From NCBI GenBank assembly GCA_027603945.1, contig JADIIU010000087.1:1-54908 (forward strand): a stretch of 54,908 nucleotides of DNA. The letters are read 5' to 3'. Origin of the DNA: Terramyces sp. JEL0728. Lineage: Eukaryota; Chytridiomycota; Chytridiomycetes; Rhizophydiales; Terramycetaceae. A program made the position numbers and the translations under genes. Positions 19,595 to 30,544 of the stretch are shown piece after piece. The notes below the pieces were generated by a model. That model made no database searches. It worked only from the letters and a program-made list of their open reading frames with translations, and was not told where the DNA came from. Each line of letters opens with the position of its first letter. Position 1 is the first letter of the stretch.

Positions 19595-20248
19595 TTAGAG
19601 GCCGTTAGATAGGAATTCGTCAATTGGATCAACCGTATATTTTGGATTATATTTCAGGCTGTCCAGGAATTGATCGATATTTTGAATATTTACTGGTTCG
19701 ATTGAAGTAGCTAAAAGTACGTCATCCGAAACGATAGATTCTACTGACGAGAAATTTGAAGTTGGAGAATCTACTGGGTGGAATGAAAGCTGAGTCAATG
19801 TCGGCGAGCTTGCTGAATATACTTCAGGAATGGAATCTGCCGTTGGAGAGAATTGGAAAACGTCAGGAATAGTTAATGCACTTCCATAGAGTGGATTTTT
19901 ATCGGGAATCAGCGATCCAGAAGCTATTATTTCATCCAGAGAACTTGAAAGTTGCGATTTTAAGGATGAATTTGAAGTGCTCTTTTTAATTCCATTTCGT
20001 TTCCATGGCTGCCAGTCATAATCGGGAAAGGTTTCTTTGAACTGGTTGTGGGCAGCAAGAGACAATCGGGCGAAATACGATTTCACTGCAATTGGCTCTT
20101 TCGCCCAGCACTCGCCAGCGATTTTTGAAATTTCATGACTTTTCACAGTGCCGTAGAGTGCTTGGATGCGGTCTTTCATTAGTCTGCGATAAAGAAAGAA
20201 TGAATTTTGTGGTTTTTTCAGAGTATTTTCTTTGGATCTTTTTGGCAT
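19595..20248 (-). CDS. HMG-box transcription factor (MATA_HMG type)
   Basis: 217 aa from the ATG at 20248; an in-frame ATG at 20377 would add 43 residues that look like upstream sequence. The HMG box lies at residues 10-80 (LKKPQNSFFLYRRLMKDR, SHEISKIAGECWAKEP, ARLSLAAHNQFKETFPDYDW). The N/S-FxxYR start and the FPDYxWxPxKR end match fungal mating-type HMG proteins (MAT1-2-1, SexP/SexM class) more than HMGB architectural proteins. The remainder is Ser/Pro-rich and probably disordered. Sex-locus identity is not shown by neighbours: the usual TPT and RNA helicase genes are absent. Confidence 0.78.
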   Translation of the reverse strand: MPKRSKENTLKKPQNSFFLYRRLMKDRIQALYGTVKSHEISKIAGECWAKEPIAVKSYFARLSLAAHNQFKETFPDYDWQPWKRNGIKKSTSNSSLKSQLSSSLDEIIASGSLIPDKNPLYGSALTIPDVFQFSPTADSIPEVYSASSPTLTQLSFHPVDSPTSNFSSVESIVSDDVLLATSIEPVNIQNIDQFLDSLKYNPKYTVDPIDEFLSNGL

Positions 20249-20655
20249 AGTGTTTCTGCAGTACTTTTTGGGTATAAATACCGCAGGGACTTTGACCCAG
20301 ATTGCGGCGAACCAAAAAAGCAATCCCCCAGAAAAAATCACAGGGAAAATGCTGGAGCGAACTAGCAATCCTGCCAAATTACTCGGGATACGAGTTCATG
20401 GCCAAAATTCCCACCATGGACAAATTTATCGCGCTTTTTCTCGTTTTTCTTAATATCACTTTGATCGGAACGAAAATTAGCCGACCAAACACCCGCGTTG
20501 GCTCACTTTGTACCTTTAAAATGGGGGGTTCAACTTTTCAATTCTTTGTGTGCCAACCCATCTAGTCAGGTTGACAGCTCAAATTGCCTGGAGATCGGGC
20601 CAAAAATGATACTCTGATACCCCAGACGCGTAAATGCTAATCTACAAGAAATTTA
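20249..20655. other. Intergenic region upstream of the HMG-box gene
   Basis: 407 bp between the HMG-box gene start and the end of the F-box/LRR gene. A TATTTATA on the minus strand at about 20271-20278 could be the HMG gene's TATA element. A 55-codon ORF with a hydrophobic N-terminus (20398-20565, +) is present but unsupported. Confidence 0.5.
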
Positions 20656-22236
20656 TTAATAAATCAATGTTTTTCTACTGTATTGTCTTTTGTAATATTT
20701 CAAAAGTTGGGGATCTACGTATTCAGAATTATTAGACACATCTAAATAATTCAGACTACTAGTTGCGTATATTTCTAGTAGCCTTTGCATCTCCGCTGCA
20801 GGAATACGGCATTTCTTCACTACAAGCTTCTTTAACTTTGATTGAGCAATGACTTTAACCAAATTCATCAGCCCTTTTCTGCTAAAACCGCATCCTCCTA
20901 TCGATAAAGAGGTCAGAAAGGTGTCCACAAGTCTACTGGCAAGAATCCCCATCCTACTGTCGCCCAAAGACATGCAATCATCCAAAGTCAAATGAACAAG
21001 AGAAGGACATTGCGTAACAGCACGGAGAAAGGTTGCGAATGTTTCCTCGTCAAAGGTTGCATAAGGCATAACCAGTCGCTGCAAATTTGTATACTTTAAG
21101 CGCAAACTTAAAGTAGAGATAAAAGTAGAGTCAATTCGGGGATGGTTGCCAAATGATAGGTCAACTACCTTTGAACGTTCTAGCTTTTCCAATAAATCAC
21201 CCAATGCTTCAGTTCCAACCGAAATCGTAAGCTCTTTTAACTGTGAAAACTCTACATTTTGTATTAGTGGATCAGCTGCTACAACTGCAGCGAATCTTGT
21301 ATCGTACTGGATTCTTTCCAGTTTACAGTTTGGTAACTGTTCAAACAGCAAATTTAAATCTGGTTTCAAAAGGCCATTGTACATTATCGAAAGTGATTGT
21401 AGATTGGCTTTCGGCAGTGCTCTACTAATATCCGCTATCCCGCCAGAGCCAATTTGATTGCCATTTAATATCAATGTATTTAAAGGGCATCCGGCTTCCA
21501 AAGCTCTTGCTAAGCTACTCGCGCCGAAATTGCGGATTTTGTTGTGAGCGAGATTTAAATACTGTATGCGGGACTGTGGTAAACATATTGCAAATATAGA
21601 GATAAACTGATCATTTAAATCGCACATGCACAGGGATAATTTTGTAATACATGAGTTTACTAGCCCTTCTGATAATTTTCCTGCAACAGTAATTGTAGGT
21701 TGAATTTGAAGATACAGCTCTTCTAATTTTTTCATTCGATAGATTGCTGTCGCAAAAATATCAACATCCTCTTCAGACAGTTTATGAAGTGTAGTTACTC
21801 TATTTACTCGTTCAACCAAGTTTCCTTTGGTAAATTCCAGCAGATTAGAATTCTTGCAAATCAACAGTTCCAGGTGCTTTGATAGTGGTAAATATGGATT
21901 GAACCTGAGATAATTGTTCAAAAATAGAATCATCTTGGGGAATATTATCGTTGATCTCTCTTCCTGAAATTCTACAAACAGATTATTTAATGATGCTGGA
22001 TAATCTGATACTTCTTCGTTCCGCATCCGGAAAAACATTTGGAGTTCTGATCTGTCAATAATTGTTAGTTCTGGCCATATTGAGAGCGGATTCTTGAAAT
22101 ATTTAGTAAGAACTGTAACTGTCCTTAGCCGCCGCCGCAGGTATTTGTTTAACAGTGTTAATTTGCACAAGTCTGAGCTATCCAAAAAGTATACAACTCC
22201 GTTTTCCAGGATATCGATTGGAAACTTTTCAAGCAT
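20656..22236 (-). CDS. F-box-like leucine-rich repeat protein
   Basis: 526 aa, one exon. An N-terminal F-box-like segment (FPIDILENGVVYFLDSSDLC) is followed by RI-type LRRs with the pattern LxxLxLxxNxIxxxGaxxLA (for example IQYLNLAHNKIRNFGASSLA and LNTLILNGNQIGSGGIADIS). Probably an SCF substrate receptor, a role inferred from the architecture. The stop overlaps TAATAAA. Confidence 0.78.
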   Translation of the reverse strand: MLEKFPIDILENGVVYFLDSSDLCKLTLLNKYLRRRLRTVTVLTKYFKNPLSIWPELTIIDRSELQMFFRMRNEEVSDYPASLNNLFVEFQEERSTIIFPKMILFLNNYLRFNPYLPLSKHLELLICKNSNLLEFTKGNLVERVNRVTTLHKLSEEDVDIFATAIYRMKKLEELYLQIQPTITVAGKLSEGLVNSCITKLSLCMCDLNDQFISIFAICLPQSRIQYLNLAHNKIRNFGASSLARALEAGCPLNTLILNGNQIGSGGIADISRALPKANLQSLSIMYNGLLKPDLNLLFEQLPNCKLERIQYDTRFAAVVAADPLIQNVEFSQLKELTISVGTEALGDLLEKLERSKVVDLSFGNHPRIDSTFISTLSLRLKYTNLQRLVMPYATFDEETFATFLRAVTQCPSLVHLTLDDCMSLGDSRMGILASRLVDTFLTSLSIGGCGFSRKGLMNLVKVIAQSKLKKLVVKKCRIPAAEMQRLLEIYATSSLNYLDVSNNSEYVDPQLLKYYKRQYSRKTLIY

Positions 22237-22307
22237 AAACTTTTAATTTCGGTTGAAAAAAAGCGAGTTCAAAATAGGAAAGCATTACTAAAAATTTATT
22301 AAACTAA

Positions 22308-25300
22308 TCAACAACAGCGAGATGATTTCTTTGGAGCTGGGGGGCTGGCAGGCTTAGCATCAGTATTTGGCACTTGAATTGCCCCAGGTTGCGCTGTAAC
22401 TGCTTTTTCAGGAATGGCAATAGCTGGAGTAGTTTCTGCAGCAGGTTGAGCAGCTGGCTGCTCTGGGCTAGGAATAGGTTGCTCGGCAGTTTCATCGGTT
22501 GGGGAAGCAACGACATCTGCTCCAATAACTGTACCATCATCAGACAACACAGCTTTTTCCAACTCATCTTCAGCAGTGTTAATCATCCCCATAGTAACTA
22601 CTTCAGAATCCTGTCTTTTGGTAACAACTTCAACTTTGATCAGATTCTGCATGGTAACATTCTTGGAGAAGGTTGGCTTTCTGGCTGCTAGATCTTCTGA
22701 AGAGTCTTGAGGTGATTTACCAGGAAGGCTGTCCTTAACGACCGATGCAGGAACAAATTCTGCACTAGGTGCAATATCATTGGATTTGATTACGGGCTTT
22801 GGGGCAAAAGCACCGTCAGCCTTTGCCCACACAGTTTCCTTTTCCAGTGGAATTGTGAAAGCGTAGATTTCATCTCCAAATAATATGATCATTCTCGAGT
22901 CGTCCTTGACGTAAGAATAAATAGAGCTGAAATCCGAAGACACAACATGAGGTAACGTGAAAATTGGAGCAGGAGTGTACTTTTCAAAATCAAATAGGTA
23001 GATTCCTCTTGATGAATTGTCGTATCTAATTCCAGGCCCGCTAAGAATTGGCACTCCATAAGTGCTGTGATACTGTTGGACTATATTTCCAGATTCCAAA
23101 TCCCAAATGTTAATGTTGCTCTTTTCTCCAAAGCAAAGCAATTTCTTGGAATCTGGGCTGAAGGTGACCGACGTAACAGGGAACCCGTTTTCTAATTCCT
23201 TAACCAAGTCAGTCTTATCGGTAGCTTTTCTAACAACTGCTGTGCCATTAGAAGAGGAGATTGCGAAAAGCTTTTGATCGTGACTAAACACCCCGCCAGT
23301 GATTCTCGCATTCATCTTTGCAAGTGCAATTCCATTACTGTTGACGTCATTCCAGTAGATTGAGTTTCCTTCGACATCCGAAATAATCACCCCAGAGCCA
23401 TCGAAAGTGATGGCAACATCCGAGATTGCAGCCGCGAGACCTTCGAAAGAATGAAGTTTTTCACCTTTGGTATTCCACAAAGTTGCAAATTTGTCTCCTT
23501 CATTAGCGGTGATAACGGAATTCCCGTCTCCAGAGATACAGAAATGGCGAGCTTTACCAGCAGTCTTATTTTCAACCACCACCGAGCCGTCTTTCTTGAA
23601 AATCTTGAATCCATCATCAGAAAGACCAACGATAACACTCCCATCATTAGACACCATTACATCGTATGGTTCAAAGCGGTCAGCCATTTGAGCAACATTA
23701 AGAGTTTGAGTATCAAGGATTTTACCATTGGTAGACAAGATGATTGATCCATTTTCAGCAATGTGAGAATCCTCGTCGTTGGTCAACTTGTCAATTGCTG
23801 CGTAATCCGTATCTTTGGTTGCTTCCCACACGCCAGAGATACCAGAGATGGAACTGGTAATTAAGATTTGAGCCATGCTGTTGTTGTCTATATGAGTGAT
23901 ATTGGAGGAGTCTAATCTCGAAGTTCTTAGGCATTTATGGTTTGGATGTTCCGATCTCAGGGATGAGATATCCCAAATTTTGGAAACGTTTGAAACGGAC
24001 GTGGACATGATCGTTTTAGATAAAGAGCCTAACGAAATGGCAATTACTGGGTCAGAATGTCCAACCAAAGTCATAAATCTGTCGGTGTTTCTTAAATCGG
24101 CGACGACTACATGTGTATCGTCACTGCAGGAAGCAATCAAGTCATTGTCAGAAATATGAATTTCGTTGATTTTGGACGTGTGATGGCTGAATGTTTGGGT
24201 CCATTGGCCTTCCTTAATATTCCAAGTTTTGACGTGACCAGTTTCGAATCCACAATACACGAATTTAGCAAAATTGTCAATTGCGACAGTAGTAATTTTG
24301 GATTCCAAATCAGCCGGGAGTGCGATTTCTGCAGTTGGGTTCAAGATATCCCAAATGTACAATTTCCCTCCAGCAACAACTGCTACTTTTCTTCCGATTT
24401 CAGCAAATGCAACACTTTCAACGGCATCTTCATGTTCCCAAGTGAATAGTTCCGAATTACTGTTCAAGGCCCAAATCCTGACCGTTTTGTCTTCACTGCC
24501 AGTGATCAAGATAGAACGCAAGTGAGAAATTACCAATGTGGTAATTGGAGCAGTGTGCCCAACAAATGCTGGGGTATGCTTTCTTGACAGGGTAAACATC
24601 ACACCAGCAGTGTTCTTGTCGGTAGCGTAAGCAACATATTCACATTTTGGGGAAACCGCAGCTTTAGTAATCTTTTCCTTTGCATGAACGGAAGCCATCA
24701 ACGTTGGCCATTTGTTGAGAGTCGAAAGGTGGATCTTGTACCCAGGCTCAATAAACTCGGCAAATCTAGACGCGATTCTGCTTTCAGTAGGAGCAAACAT
24801 CAACAAGGATCGGTACAGCTCATGAGGTTTCCCAATTAAAATTCTGGATCCACCGTACAACAAACTTCTAATTTCCTTGCAATAATCATAAATAGTGGTG
24901 AAATCATCCGTGCTTACCCCGCTGTTGGTAGTTTCAAAGACACTAGATTAAAAATAATTACTTTGAAATTTGGACTACGGCATGCACAATATTGTGCACT
25001 TGACCAAGCAGTGTCATAACGTCTAGCCAGTAGAGTACGGTCGCTGGTCTTTTCCCAGTTTTTGAATCAACAGGTGAATCAAAGAATTGAGCCAAGGAGT
25101 GAGAAACTTCCATGGTGATTTCTCCAAACATCAAGTGTTCATCCCAATAAAGACAGGTATATCTTAAAATTGGAGTGATTTTCTTCTTTGCTTCTGCAAA
25201 ATTTGTGTTACTAAGCGAGTACGGAGCTACCAGCTCCTTCTTCATTGTCTGAATGCAGAATTTGGCTAATTTGGTATGGGTGTCTCTAATCATGGTAGAA

Positions 25301-27093
25301 TATTTCTCGCCGTAGTATGTAGGGAGATAATCAACCAACATGGGGTGGAAAATTGAGATATAGCCTGCTTCAGTAATTCTAAAGCATGAGTTGAGCTTGA
25401 CCATTGTTTTTGGCAAGTTGGCAACGACGATTTTGGATCCACTGTCTTTCATAATTCTCCCAAGCATTTCAACGGTAATTGGCTCTTGAACTACCAACAG
25501 GACAAAAAAGATTTCTTCCCAGAACTTGGAGGTTGCTTTACATGTATCCATGGTATGTTTGAACAGACCGTCCAAACTGCTGTCCCAATCAAATTCATCG
25601 CAGAAATCCAAAAAGTTCTTCTTGACGTCCTCTGGTGGATCTTCAGCCTGGTCCTTGAATTTATCAACGATGGTTTTGCACAAAAGTCTGCAATGGATAA
25701 ATAGACCACCACATTTTGATTCCACGGTCGACACCATTGCGTTTTGAAGGCCACCTTCTTCAGTGAATCTGGCCAATTTATGCTTGATATAAATCGTAAT
25801 ATCTTCTTGGCAGTGGGAGGCATCGTAGCTGTGTTTTTCAAACCTTTCTTCTTGATTAGAAAGGAATTCGTCGACCGGCCCCAGTGACGATCGGCTGGTA
25901 ATCAAAACTTTGACATTTGGAGAAAAGTTTCCATGAGATTCCAAAAGAGTAAGGATTTCAGGCGTGTTTGTAGTATCGTCTTCATCAAAGAAGGAGCCAA
26001 TAGCATCAATTGCAATCAGCGTTGGATGATCACTGACAGCGGACAAAGGATCAACGATTAAATTAGAAAATGCACTGGCGACATTTTGCGATTTTACTGG
26101 ATCTAGGAAGAATTCTGGGTCGATTGCCAATGCAAAATCTACATCTTCTCTTGCAAGCTGGTAAGAGAGCGAATAGATGGCCGACAATAAATCTTTGGAC
26201 ATTTGATTAGCAACAAATAGAGAAACATTTGGCTTGGAAGAATCTCCTTTAATGCTCTCTATTGCATGAACAAAAGCTACAGATTTACCGCATCCTGCAG
26301 GAGCTCGAATCCAAAGACCAGGCTTACCGCTTTTAAACCATTCGGTGATTTTTTTGGTCATGCCAGTCAAAGTCCCTTTTACGTATTCGGCTCGAAGTGT
26401 ATTTTGAGCATTTTCATTGGTAATCGGGTCTTTCTTTGTGTATTTGGACAAGATTTCGCTCTTTCTGGTTGCCCCACTAACATTGGCAATACTGTCAATC
26501 TGTCCGGTGAGATTATCCAACTTTTGGTTGGCTTGCGCAGTGTTTTGCGCGATTTCTACAGTCAATTCGTGGTCGAGAGCGTCTCTCCATGTAGAAAACA
26601 GTGTTTGCAAGCTCTTGTATTCGGTCAAGACCGTCTTGACAATGAAAAAGTTGTTGTTCTTCTTCTTTTCTTCCAGTATAGCCCATTTTTCTTGGATTTC
26701 CTTGAGAGAAGTCAAAAACTCATCAATCACTTTTTTCAAGTGTTCAGAAACATTGTTTGAGGTGATGCGGTCACATTCTTCAACAGTTTTGTCAAACATT
26801 GCTTTGGTACCGGTCAAAACCTCTTCAGCTTGCTTTTTTTAAAAATCACTTACATTTTTCTCCAGGTACGAGTCTATAGCACTGGTTCCAATCGATAGCA
26901 CCATTGCAACACCAGTTCCAAACGGCGGGGGGATGAATGATTTTGCAAACTTCTTTCCCAGTGTCATGAATTGTTTTGTAAGTGCAAGTGCATCGGGCTT
27001 TCCACCCGTGTTGAGAGCATTGGCGACAGAGTCTGATATCCCCATAATATCAGCTTTGTTTGCCGTTGCGAATGTCTTTAGTTCTTTGTCCAT
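22308..27093 (-). CDS. NACHT-WD40 STAND NTPase (NLR-like)
   Basis: 1581 aa; exons (minus) 27093-26854, 26832-24962 and 24942-22308; introns 21 and 19 nt. An alpha-helical N-terminal domain (about 1-250) contains a hydrophobic patch (FIPPPFGTGVAMVLSIG). The NACHT domain has a Walker A loop (WIRAPAGCGKSVAF) and Walker B (PTLIAIDAIGSFFDEDD). About 12 WD40 repeats follow (GSEDKTVRIWALN, CSDDTHVVVADLRNT and others). A Pro/Ala-rich tail ends in SSRCC, a double-Cys end that could be prenylated or palmitoylated. Fungal NLR-like proteins of this layout act in non-self recognition and cell death; that role is inference here. The N-terminal domain does not match HET, HeLo or other effector types I know. 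Confidence 0.88.
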
Positions 27094-28230
27094 TCTATCA
27101 AAAACTCGAAAAAGCTGCAATCGCTTTTTTATATTTTAGTGCCACGCGAAAGTCGGGGTCCTGGCTGTACTTGTCATAGGGAATACAACTTCAAAATCCA
27201 TCTATTTGACTGTTCCTTGAAAAAAGAGGCAAAGCAACAGGATTCAATAACGGTCGCATCGAGTTTTCCGAAATAATTCAGCTGATTTCCAGTGATATTT
27301 TAATTCGGGTAATATGTTCAAGGTGCCACACGACAAAAAAGGGAAAGAGTGGAGCAACAATGTAGGTCAAAGATTGGAGGTTTTTGCTCATTAATCTAAA
27401 CCAGTTGGATAATAAACTCGAACGATTTACTTGAATATTTGCTTTATTGTTTTAATCAAATAGCAAAGCTGAACATTTATCTATGATTAAACTCGGGATT
27501 CTCTTTGACCACCAAAGAGTAACTCCGAGGCCACATTTTGTGAAGCGACCAAACACGACACATTCCAAACGTAAATTCCCAGCTAATCGGTTACCACCAT
27601 GAACACCAGTAATCATCTACCAGCGTTTTCACACGTCAGAGTTTCCTTCCTAGATGTAATGGTATTGTTTCAAATGGCTTGCTGTATAGGAATGAACTTG
27701 ATGTTTCGTATTGATGGCTTTCTGAGAGATTCCCCCACTCTAGATCCTTTCAACAGCCAAGATGAGTACGTACTGACCTTGAAGTCCGCCACAAACAATA
27801 CGGCCTGATTAATCATTATTTGCAAAATATTCCCGTCGGGTTTGCATAAATTTTGCAATATCAACAACAGTAATTTTTAGTAATACTGATTTGGCCAATT
27901 AACCATTGAATGACAGAAAAAAGAAGAGTCGTTTGAACGTGCTGCAAGGCAAAAGATGTTGCTCATTTGAACTTGGCCGGCCGTGATAAGATATACCCGC
28001 CGAATATCCGTTTTCGTTGTGAAATGTTTGCCAAGTCTTGTTGTGATTGGCAGAGTTGTGAAAAGCGCCATACCCCATAATGGATAATTCGGTGCTATTC
28101 CGAATATTAAAGAGCTTCTCAGAGTATCATAGTTGTGTGCGCATTGAATCATGTGTCGTTTGTTGATTATCATCGCGAATTTGATTGGTTGCCTGGACTA
28201 TTTATTGACTCGATTGCAGGGTTTCCCGCC
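27094..28230. other. 1.1-kb intergenic region
   Basis: Between the divergent NACHT-WD40 gene and the ankyrin gene. I see no supported gene. A 69-codon ORF at 27599-27808 (+) and one at 27877-28152 (-) start with ATG but show no family similarity, and I could not extend them with introns. Confidence 0.5.
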
Positions 28231-29451
28231 ATGTTCTCCGCTGTACCAGTCGAGCTGGAGATTATATCCAGCCATCTGACGCTCTACGACTACCACCACT
28301 TAAGATTCGCATTCAACAGCAATCTAAGCATACACCCCAAGTTGACTTTTAATGCGTACAAACAGTCAACCCAGTGGTATGCCGGGTTATTGCCCCACAA
28401 GAATGACAGTGAAGTTCAAGACGAAGAATATGAAATCAAAAACGATCTGGATGTATCCGAATACGTATCTCTGTTACCGGAAAGCTTAAATGATTCAGTG
28501 TTCCATTTCATTTGTATTCATAGTCATGTAAAGCAATTCAACAAGATAAAACTACACAGTATAGAGCAGTCGACAATCAAGGAGCTTTTATTATTGAAAC
28601 CGCACATTCTCATACTATCCAAGCTGATTTATTTGGTTAGTTTTTCAGCGTTGACATTCACAGAACTTTGTCAAGTATGGTTGCACGCAGCAGAATGTGG
28701 ATCACTGGAATCAATTAAACTGTTATTACACGATAAGCGGGTAGGGGCAGACTATCGAGACAACTATGCGTTTAGATGTTGCTTAAAAAAGGGATACTAT
28801 GACATGGCGAAATATTTACTCTATGAAGTCAGAGTTAATCCAACATTTTCAGAAAATTACCCAATAAGGATAGCGTCACAGAATGGGCATTTGAATATTG
28901 TTGAAATGTTGTTGCAAGATACGCGCGTGGATCCTTCTGCTTTACATAATCAAGCACTTCAAATAGCAGCAAAGAATGGACATGCAGAAATAGTGGCCCT
29001 GCTATTGAAACATCCATCTGTTAACCCAGGACAATTCCAGAACCAACTGATAGTAGCTTCTTGTGCAAGGCAAAACGCCAAAGTAGTCCAAACACTAATA
29101 CTCGATCCTAGAGTAGACCCAACCGCAAGCTCAAACCAAGCAATACGGAATTCGGCGTATTGGGGCCACGCAGAAGTCGTAAAATGCCTAATGAAAGACA
29201 AAAGAGTGGATCCAAGTGCAAGAGATAATTTTGCATTATTCTGGGCTTCGAAAAACGGGCATTTAGAAGTGGTCAAGCTTCTATTGCGAGATCAAAGAGT
29301 CCATGCTGGGATATTTATGGCACTTCATGAAGCGCGGACAAATGGTTACGACAAAGTTGCGCAAGTGCTAGAATCGGCTGAACGGATATACAGTAGAAGG
29401 ATGGGCGTGTTTGAAAACCTAAAGATTGCGTTGTATCAACTGTTTAAATAA
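28231..29451 (+). CDS. Ankyrin-repeat protein with degenerate F-box-like N-terminus
   Basis: 406 aa from the ATG at 28231, one exon. The N-terminus (FSAVPVELEIISSHLTLYDY) resembles a fungal F-box. The C-terminal half has about seven ankyrin-like repeats of about 33 residues with the motif NxAxxxAxxNGHxExVxLLLxDxRVDPS. Repeats carry a constant R-V-D/N-P at the end, typical of the recently expanded ankyrin families of chytrids and protists. Binding partner unknown. The stop lies in AAATAAATG. Confidence 0.82.
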   Translation: MFSAVPVELEIISSHLTLYDYHHLRFAFNSNLSIHPKLTFNAYKQSTQWYAGLLPHKNDSEVQDEEYEIKNDLDVSEYVSLLPESLNDSVFHFICIHSHVKQFNKIKLHSIEQSTIKELLLLKPHILILSKLIYLVSFSALTFTELCQVWLHAAECGSLESIKLLLHDKRVGADYRDNYAFRCCLKKGYYDMAKYLLYEVRVNPTFSENYPIRIASQNGHLNIVEMLLQDTRVDPSALHNQALQIAAKNGHAEIVALLLKHPSVNPGQFQNQLIVASCARQNAKVVQTLILDPRVDPTASSNQAIRNSAYWGHAEVVKCLMKDKRVDPSARDNFALFWASKNGHLEVVKLLLRDQRVHAGIFMALHEARTNGYDKVAQVLESAERIYSRRMGVFENLKIALYQLFK

Positions 29452-29555
29452 ATGTACATTTTTTGAGAATTGCAACGCTGGACTTATCCGAAATTCAGAC
29501 TTGGCACAGGTTGGTTTTCAATCTAATGAACAATGTTAAAAGCTACAGAATTTAT

Positions 29556-30170
29556 TTACAATTCTTTGTACAATTTGCTAATCAATTTAGGGAAAATCAG
29601 TCCATTCTTTGCAACCGCTGCAAGCTGCTTTAGTTTACAAACAAATATTTCGAGTTTCTTTGTTCCAAGATGGTGTTTTCTAGTCATTACTTCAACAACG
29701 GTATTTTGCGGACACAGGAATCCATACGAATTCCCATCTGATTCTTTGAATATGAAAAATTCTGGTCCGTCTTCATCTGCCAAGCTGTTTGGTTGCAGCG
29801 CTATGGCTTTCTCTTTATTCCTACTCCAAATATTCAACTTTTCCTGAGAGCTGTTCTTTACAAGTATTTTTGGCTCTAGCGATGGTTTCAAGACTACATT
29901 TTTCGGTTTATGGATGACTGGTTTTGAGAAATATATGTGCGAGCCAGGTGCAGTGTACACTCCAAAGAATCCGTTCGCACCCAAGTTCTTTTTCTGCCAT
30001 TCTCTCTTGAAAATAATTACAAAATCCCATGCTTTAGCCGGCCAATCGTGAGTTGAACCTGGCTTTATAGTAACCCAATCTCTATGGGAAGCTGTAGATA
30101 CTCTAATTTCTTGTATGGAATTGTTTGTAAAATATATTTTGTTGCCGTGCTGGTTGTGAAATATGTCCAT
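29556..30170 (-). CDS. Orphan protein, 204 aa
   Basis: Single exon, no signal peptide or membrane segment. Sequence is rich in Lys, Asn and aromatic residues; features include HDWPAKAWDFVIIFKREW and a later CPQNTVVEVMTRKH. I recognise no family. Codon usage resembles its neighbours, and the frame is open over its full length. Confidence 0.6.
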   Translation of the reverse strand: MDIFHNQHGNKIYFTNNSIQEIRVSTASHRDWVTIKPGSTHDWPAKAWDFVIIFKREWQKKNLGANGFFGVYTAPGSHIYFSKPVIHKPKNVVLKPSLEPKILVKNSSQEKLNIWSRNKEKAIALQPNSLADEDGPEFFIFKESDGNSYGFLCPQNTVVEVMTRKHHLGTKKLEIFVCKLKQLAAVAKNGLIFPKLISKLYKEL

Positions 30171-30544
30171 AGAGTTTAATTCACTTTCCTTAATGAAAGT
30201 TTAAATACTCGGCGGAGATTCTGTAACAAGCCACAGCATGTTTCAGCTCAAAGTGAATCCGAGATCGGGTGAAAGGCCGCAAGTAATATGGAGTAGCAAC
30301 AGGAAATCCTGTAGGAGATAAACAACTTCAAATCCGCGGTGCTTTCCAAAAATGTTCATGTTCAGATCTTATCAAATATTAAAAACTTGCGGCCGTGACT
30401 TGATTATGATGACTCGTAATTAGAGAATGAAATTTCTTGTTAGTCAGGATCGCCAACTTAATGAGACTTGACACTGGTGTTGCGATCTGGTTGCAATAAC
30501 CCGGGATTCAAAGACAAAGTATAACCAAACGAGTTTAAAATTGA
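30171..30544. other. 374-bp intergenic region
   Basis: Between the orphan gene and the end of ARG8. I see no gene or RNA here. Confidence 0.5.

Noticed and set aside
20398..20565. 55-codon + ORF with hydrophobic N-terminus in the HMG-gene upstream region
   Set aside because: No homology, no intron-supported extension, and it occupies the probable promoter of the HMG gene.
27599..27808. 69-codon + ORF in the spacer before the ankyrin gene
   Set aside because: No recognised motif and no joining exon; composition is not distinctive.
27877..28173. Minus-strand ORF of about 90 codons overlapping the start region of the ankyrin gene
   Set aside because: No similarity or signal; could not be linked to neighbouring exons.
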